From assembly GCA_009839535.1 (NCBI GenBank), contig VXPN01000545.1, forward strand, positions 1 to 15,803: DNA of 15,803 bases, in the 5' to 3' direction. The translations under genes and the position numbers were made by a program. This document shows, one piece after another, positions 12,989 through 15,803 of the stretch. The notes beneath the pieces are model-generated. The model searched no databases. It worked only from the letters and a program-made list of their open reading frames with translations, and was not told the origin of the DNA. How positions within the stretch are numbered: the stretch's first letter is position 1; each line of letters begins with the position of its first letter. This DNA comes from Boseongicola sp. SB0662_bin_57 (GTDB taxonomy: Bacteria; Pseudomonadota; Alphaproteobacteria; Rhodobacterales; Rhodobacteraceae).

Positions 12989-14182
12989 TCATTCCGCGGC
13001 CGTCCGGAAGGCGTCTGCATCATCGGAGAAGTGACGCACGGCCGCCCCAACGCCTGCGCCAGGCTCAAACGGAATTCCCACATCGCGCATTGCCAGTTCC
13101 ACGCCGCCCAGCGATTGCAGCACCATGATCTCGTTCAGCCAGCCCAAGTGCCCAATCCGAAAGACCTTGCCCGCGACCTTGTTCAGGCCCGCGCCGAGAG
13201 ACAGGTTGTAGCTGTGGTAGGCCGTCCGGATGACGTCATTGGCATCAAACCCGTCCGGCACCAGGATCGCCGTGACCGTGTCCGAGTGCCATTCGGGGCC
13301 TTTGGCGCAGATGCGCAACCCCCAAGCCTCCGCCGCGGCGCGCACCCCGCTGGCCAAACGATGGTGACGGGCAAAGACGTTTTGCAGCCCCTCTTCCTTC
13401 AGCATGTCGACCGAGGCGCGCAAACCGTGCAGGAGCGTTGCCGCCGGGGTGTACGGGAAGTAGCCCTGATCGTTGGTCTTGATCATGTCCTGGAAATCGA
13501 AATAGCAGCGTGGAAGCCCCGCCTGCGGCCCCATGTTGATGGCCTTCTGGCTGACGCCGATCACGGCCAGGCCGGTCGGCATCATGAAGCCCTTCTGAGA
13601 GCCCGAGACGATCACGTCCACGCCCCATTCGTCCATGCGGAAGTCGATTGAGGCGACGGAGCTCACGCCGTCCACGAACAGCAGCGCGGGATGATTCAGC
13701 TCGTCCAGGATCTTGCGGACCCCAGCGACGTCGGAAGTCACGCCGGTCGCGGTTTCGTTGTGGGTGACAAGCACGGCCTTGATCTGATGGTCCGTGTCCG
13801 CTGCCAGTCTCCGGCGATACTCGGCCAGCGGCACGCCTTTGCCCCACTCGACATCGATGGCGTCCACGTCAAGCCCGAACCGCCGGCACAGGTCGACCCA
13901 GAGAAGCGAGAACTGCCCGAAGATCGACGCCAGGACCGTGTCGCCTTCGGAAAGCGTGTTCGTGATGGCCGCTTCCCAGCCGCCTGTTCCGGAGCAGGGA
14001 TAAATGAACACGCGGCCGGTCCTGGTCATGAAAATGTCCTTGAGGCCGTCAAGCAGCGGCAGCGTGAAGTCCGGGAAGTCCGGCGCCCGATGATCCTGCA
14101 GGGCCACTTCCATGGCCTGACGGATCTGGAAGGGCATGTTGGTCGGGCCGGGAACGGCCAGTCCGTTGTAACCGGTTTTCAT
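12989..14182 (-). CDS. sgaA: Serine-glyoxylate aminotransferase
   Basis: 397 aa PLP-dependent class V aminotransferase. It converts serine + glyoxylate to hydroxypyruvate + glycine, a central serine-cycle step. The N-terminal GYNGLAVPGPTNMP and DHRAPDFP blocks, YPCSGTGGWEAA (PLP phosphate pocket), HNETATGV, FVDGVSSVAS (Asp binding the pyridine N) and SGSQKGFMMP with the Schiff-base Lys197 are all present. Length is normal. The start ATG 14182 (MKTGYNG) has AGG 5 nt upstream; the frame is open to 14200. The gene lies 14 bp from the glyA stop, so glyA and sgaA form an operon. Confidence 0.95.
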   Translation of the reverse strand: MKTGYNGLAVPGPTNMPFQIRQAMEVALQDHRAPDFPDFTLPLLDGLKDIFMTRTGRVFIYPCSGTGGWEAAITNTLSEGDTVLASIFGQFSLLWVDLCRRFGLDVDAIDVEWGKGVPLAEYRRRLAADTDHQIKAVLVTHNETATGVTSDVAGVRKILDELNHPALLFVDGVSSVASIDFRMDEWGVDVIVSGSQKGFMMPTGLAVIGVSQKAINMGPQAGLPRCYFDFQDMIKTNDQGYFPYTPAATLLHGLRASVDMLKEEGLQNVFARHHRLASGVRAAAEAWGLRICAKGPEWHSDTVTAILVPDGFDANDVIRTAYHSYNLSLGAGLNKVAGKVFRIGHLGWLNEIMVLQSLGGVELAMRDVGIPFEPGAGVGAAVRHFSDDADAFRTAAE

Positions 14183-14196
14183 CGGACCTGATCCTC

Positions 14197-15504
14197 TCAA
14201 TCTTTGCCAGGGTAGATGGGGAAACGGCCGCAGAGCTCCAGCGCTTCGGCCCGAACGGCCGCTTCTACTTGGGCGTTTCCGTTGGGGCCGTTTGCAGCCA
14301 GACCGTCAAGAACGCGCACTATCATCCGGCCGATCCGCACGAATTCGGCCTCGCCGAATCCGCGAGTCGTTCCGGCGGGCGTGCCAAGCCGCACGCCGCT
14401 GGTCACGGTCGGTTTCTCGGGATCGTTCGGCACGCCGTTCTTGTTGCAAGTGATGTGCGCGCGGCCCAGGGCCTGTTCCGCCAGGTCGCCCGTGACACCT
14501 GCAGGGCGCAGGTCGACCAGCATCAAGTGCGTGTCCGTCCCGCCCGAGACGATGTCGACACCGCCATCTTGCAGCGTCGCGGCCAACGCGCGGGCGTTGA
14601 TGACGACCTGTCGTGCGTACTCCCTGAATCCCGGATTCAACGCCTCGCCAAAGGCGGCGGCCTTGGCCGCGATCACGTGCATGAGAGGTCCGCCCTGCAG
14701 GCCCGGGAACACGGCTGAGTCGACCTTCTTCGCGACTGTCCCGCAATTGGTCAGGATCATGCCGCCCCGCGGACCGCGGAGCGTCTTGTGCGTGGTCGTG
14801 GTCACCGCGTCGGCATGCGGCAGCGGGCTGGGATGCGCGCCACCGGCGACCAGTCCCGCGAAATGCGCCATGTCGACCATCAGGTATGCGCCAGCGGCAT
14901 CGGCGATCTTTCGGAACCTCGCGAAATCGATATGGCGCGGATACGCCGAACCCCCCGCAATGATGATGCGAGGCCTGTGTTCGGCCGCAAGGGCGGCCAC
15001 GGCGTCGTGGTCGATCCGCTCATCCGGGCCGAGACCGTAGTGAACGGCGTTGAACCATTTGCCTGACAGGTTCGGACGAGCGCCGTGGGTCAGGTGCCCG
15101 CCGGCGTCGAGCGACATGCCGAGGATTGTGTCGCCTGGCTGCAGCAGCGCCAGGAACACCGCCTGATTGGCTTGGCTGCCCGAACTGGGCTGGACATTGG
15201 CGAAGCCGCTGCCGAACAAGGCCTTCGCCCGCTCGATCGCAAGGCTCTCCGCCTCGTCAACGAACTGGCAGCCCCCGTAATAGCGGCGCCCCGGATACCC
15301 TTCCGCGTACTTGTTGGTCAGCACGGACCCGGCAGCATCCAGAACCGCCTGGCTGACGATGTTCTCCGAGGCGATCAGCTCGATTTCGTCGCGTTGCCGG
15401 CCAAGCTCACGGCCGATCGCGGCGGCGAGGTCGGGATCCGATTCGGTCAATGGGGATGCAAAGAGCGAGCTTGCGGCGCAATTGCCGCCGGATTGTCCGT
15501 CCAT
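14197..15504 (-). CDS. glyA: Serine hydroxymethyltransferase
   Basis: 435 aa cytosolic PLP enzyme that exchanges a one-carbon unit between tetrahydrofolate and glycine/serine. Visible landmarks are ELIASENIVS (42-51), TNKYAEGYPGRRYYGGC (63-79), MVDMAHFAGLVAGG (209-222), and VTTTTHKTLRGPRGG with the Schiff-base Lys240. The start at 15504 has AAGGAA 6 nt upstream. The frame stays open to 15612, but that extension has no similarity and lies over the operator. In context with sgaA and an hprA remnant, this copy probably served the serine cycle; a second housekeeping glyA is likely elsewhere (inference). Confidence 0.96.
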   Translation of the reverse strand: MDGQSGGNCAASSLFASPLTESDPDLAAAIGRELGRQRDEIELIASENIVSQAVLDAAGSVLTNKYAEGYPGRRYYGGCQFVDEAESLAIERAKALFGSGFANVQPSSGSQANQAVFLALLQPGDTILGMSLDAGGHLTHGARPNLSGKWFNAVHYGLGPDERIDHDAVAALAAEHRPRIIIAGGSAYPRHIDFARFRKIADAAGAYLMVDMAHFAGLVAGGAHPSPLPHADAVTTTTHKTLRGPRGGMILTNCGTVAKKVDSAVFPGLQGGPLMHVIAAKAAAFGEALNPGFREYARQVVINARALAATLQDGGVDIVSGGTDTHLMLVDLRPAGVTGDLAEQALGRAHITCNKNGVPNDPEKPTVTSGVRLGTPAGTTRGFGEAEFVRIGRMIVRVLDGLAANGPNGNAQVEAAVRAEALELCGRFPIYPGKD

Positions 15505-15571
15505 GGAATTTCCTTGCGTCAATGCCTCTGGCGGTGCGTGGCTTGCCAGTAACACCTGCCGAGCGAACGAG

Positions 15572-15593
15572 CACACAAAACCGGGTTTGTGTG
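15572..15593. promoter_or_regulatory. Near-perfect 22-bp palindrome between glyA and the XRE regulator
   Basis: CACACAAA (15572-15579) and TTTGTGTG (15586-15593) are a perfect 8-bp inverted repeat; 20 of 22 positions match on inversion. It sits centrally in the 148-bp divergent intergenic region, a classic operator position. A short TTTGTAAA half-palindrome lies nearer the regulator start (15630-15637). The likely ligand protein is the adjacent regulator (inference). Confidence 0.65.
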
Positions 15594-15652
15594 TTGTTAG
15601 TGTATGTATCATGGTATTGAATCAGTAACTTTGTAAAACCTGGAAGCTCGAA

Positions 15653-15803
15653 ATGAACAAGACCTTCGTCGGCCCGCAGTTGCGTCAGCTCCGACGCGCC
15701 CACAAGCAGACCCAGGCCGCAATGGCAAAGATGCTCGGCGTCAGCCCTGCCTACGTCAACCTGCTGGAAAACAACCAGCGAAGCCTCTCGGTCCAGATGC
15801 TCA
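15653..15803 (+). CDS. XRE-family transcriptional regulator, N-terminal part (ScfR/PccR-like)
   Basis: The first 50 codons are in the window, starting at ATG 15653 after GGAAG. They encode a Cro/CI-type HTH: VGPQLRQLRRAHKQTQAAMA then KMLGVSPAYVNLLENNQRSL. The SPAYVNLLENNQRSLSV pattern is characteristic of the short-chain fatty acyl regulator group (ScfR; PccR, MccR, RamB), which control propionyl-CoA, glyoxylate and related assimilation genes (established knowledge). Most of the effector-binding part lies outside the window. Divergent placement from glyA-sgaA across a palindrome suggests it regulates that operon. Confidence 0.85.
   Translation, partial: MNKTFVGPQLRQLRRAHKQTQAAMAKMLGVSPAYVNLLENNQRSLSVQML

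Noticed and set aside
1..15803. CRISPR array, tRNA or rRNA genes
   Set aside because: No regularly spaced direct repeats and no tRNA cloverleaf or rRNA-like sequence were seen.

Overview
The window looks like chromosomal DNA from a GC-rich alphaproteobacterium, most likely Rhodobacterales. The grounds are the alr-mlaE-mlaF / radA-cvpA order, serine-cycle genes glyA-sgaA, and a divergent XRE regulator of the ScfR/PccR type. The lineage is inferred from gene content and synteny; no search was run.

Housekeeping block (1-4219, all minus strand). Transcription runs right to left through alanine racemase (alr), an MCE/Mla-type lipid ABC transporter permease and ATPase (mlaE, mlaF), radA, and the first codons of cvpA at the left edge. 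alr-mlaE and mlaE-mlaF each share an ATGA overlap and are probably translationally coupled.

Envelope proteins (4608-6094, plus strand). A small secreted protein with four cysteines after its signal peptide is followed by an outer-membrane beta-barrel protein ending in Phe.

Accessory region (about 6085-12000). This stretch is rich in defence and toxin-antitoxin type genes, many of them broken. It holds a decayed RhuM/Fic gene using several frames; a 70-aa GIY-YIG-like protein whose stop overlaps (TAATG) the start of a SIR2-like NADase-type gene split by one in-frame TGA; an orphan, frameshifted HigA-type antitoxin; a fragment of an NTF2/SnoaL-like gene; an MFS transporter with an uncertain 5' end; an intact-looking vapBC (FitAB-like) pair with a palindromic operator; and the C-terminal zinc-ribbon/RuvC-III end of a TnpB.

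One-carbon block (12176-15803). After a GNAT acetyltransferase, the minus strand carries glyA, sgaA and only the first ~68 codons of a hydroxypyruvate reductase/D-2-hydroxyacid dehydrogenase (hprA-like). GlyA makes serine from glycine, SgaA transaminates serine with glyoxylate to hydroxypyruvate, and HprA would reduce that to glycerate. The local serine-cycle cluster therefore appears cut at its third step. Divergent from glyA, an XRE-family regulator starts at 15653 and runs off the window; a near-perfect 22-bp palindrome lies between the two.

The best candidate for an unusual system is the coupled GIY-YIG-like/SIR2-like pair at 6879-8212. The SIR2 half keeps its Rossmann motif and its Asn and His residues but is interrupted here.
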